A DNA stretch of 64,000 nucleotides, taken from assembly GCF_036860695.1 (NCBI RefSeq), contig NZ_JAYKGJ010000001.1, positions 682,001 to 746,000 of the forward strand. Reading direction: 5' to 3'. Shown here piece by piece: positions 63,723-64,000 of this stretch. Under the pieces are notes generated by a model that was given only the letters and a program-made list of their open reading frames with translations, did not search any database and had not been told where the DNA came from. Made by a program: the position numbers and the translations under genes. The stretch is from Rosettibacter firmus. Its GTDB lineage: Bacteria > Bacteroidota > Ignavibacteria > Ignavibacteriales > Melioribacteraceae. Position 1 is the stretch's first letter. Every line of letters starts with the position of its first letter.

Positions 63723-64000
63723 TTATTTAACAGCACTATCAAGAATTTCAATAGAACTATTAGAAGAATTAAGTGAGCATTTAACTCCAAATGGGAAAGT
63801 TATTTTTTCTTTTACATGACCATACCTGACATTGTATAAAACAGGCATTTTCATCTTACCAAAATAATCCAGAATCACTTCGTTAAGAGTTAAAGTTTTC
63901 TTATCTGGATCATGTTCATAACAGTTAATGAAATCACCTAATATGACACCACTAATTTGTTCAAAAACTTTAGCAAGTTTTAGTTGATTTAACATCCTAT
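63723..64000 (-). CDS. LD-carboxypeptidase (peptidase S66), C-terminal part
   Basis: The frame is open to the window edge and its start lies beyond 64000. The visible 92 or so residues match the end of S66 peptidases, which remove D-Ala from peptidoglycan tetrapeptides: RMLNQLKLAKVFEQISGVILGDF corresponds to the family RMLTQLKLAG segment, and MPVLYNVRYGHVKEKITFPFG holds the last catalytic region with a His in the expected GH. An ATG at 63995 is only an internal methionine. It reads toward hydG with a 155-base gap that shows no clear promoter or terminator. Confidence 0.82.
   Translation of the reverse strand, partial: RMLNQLKLAKVFEQISGVILGDFINCYEHDPDKKTLTLNEVILDYFGKMKMPVLYNVRYGHVKEKITFPFGVKCSLNSSNSSIEILDSAVK

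Noticed and set aside
1-64000. CRISPR arrays, tRNA or rRNA genes, insertion sequences and prophage genes
   Set aside because: I found no repeat-spacer pattern, no cloverleaf-like sequence in the gaps, and no transposase or integrase in any frame.

Overview
The window is AT-rich, densely coded DNA that looks like a chromosome segment from the Ignavibacteria (Chlorobi/Bacteroidota side of the FCB group), perhaps a relative of Ignavibacterium or Melioribacter. This placement is inference. It rests on two proteins with type IX secretion (T9SS) C-terminal sorting domains, two PorV-like proteins, promoters of the Bacteroidota form (TTTG, about 20 bases, TAnnTTTG), menaquinone genes and [FeFe]-hydrogenase maturases. 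I see no tRNA, rRNA, CRISPR array, insertion sequence or prophage. No gap between genes exceeds about 215 bases.

Layout. (1) 1-9700, minus strand: the translation operon rimP-nusA-infB-rbfA-truB-ribF-rpsO-pnp-dus, read from a clear promoter and a leader hairpin. (2) 9726-20393, minus strand: hemW, an outer-membrane protein, recN, a secreted T9SS metalloprotease preceded by a small lipoprotein gene, and a very large GH13-type protein. (3) 20599-26570, plus strand: mutS, a DUF1684 lipoprotein, DAHP synthase, prephenate dehydrogenase and EF-P. (4) 26577-29050, minus strand: menaquinone methyltransferase, a PAP2 membrane protein and rsmA. (5) 29128-39711, plus strand: cell-envelope genes (glycosyltransferase, outer-membrane barrel, site-2 protease), then a likely operon from the promoter at 32087 with a lipoprotein, a T9SS Asp-box protein, two PorV-like proteins, a FemAB-like enzyme and two glycosyltransferases.

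(6) 39788-49673, minus strand: the most distinctive region, a ten-gene respiratory island. It reads mobA, a Rieske protein, a 900-residue cytochrome b fused to a twelve-haem cytochrome c domain, a MerR-type regulator with a cysteine-rich C-terminus, a Tat-exported molybdopterin enzyme with its FeS and NrfD-type membrane subunits (PsrABC/PhsABC-like), two YeeE/YedE half-transporters and a membrane-anchored rhodanese-fold protein lacking the catalytic cysteine. A perfect 30-bp palindrome lies just upstream of the merR gene. My reading is a regulated menaquinone-linked respiratory system for a sulfur compound; the substrate cannot be read from sequence.

(7) 49755-64000: a small membrane protein; an RsbRD-like gene whose frame breaks exactly at a canonical -1 slippery heptamer; tonB; an exonuclease; a plus-strand acyltransferase-like membrane protein; an overlapping minus-strand cluster (EamA transporter, acylphosphatase, ispF, DedA, lnt, threonine aldolase); era; a DUF58 protein and TPR lipoprotein; the hydrogenase maturases hydE and hydG; and the 3' end of an LD-carboxypeptidase gene.
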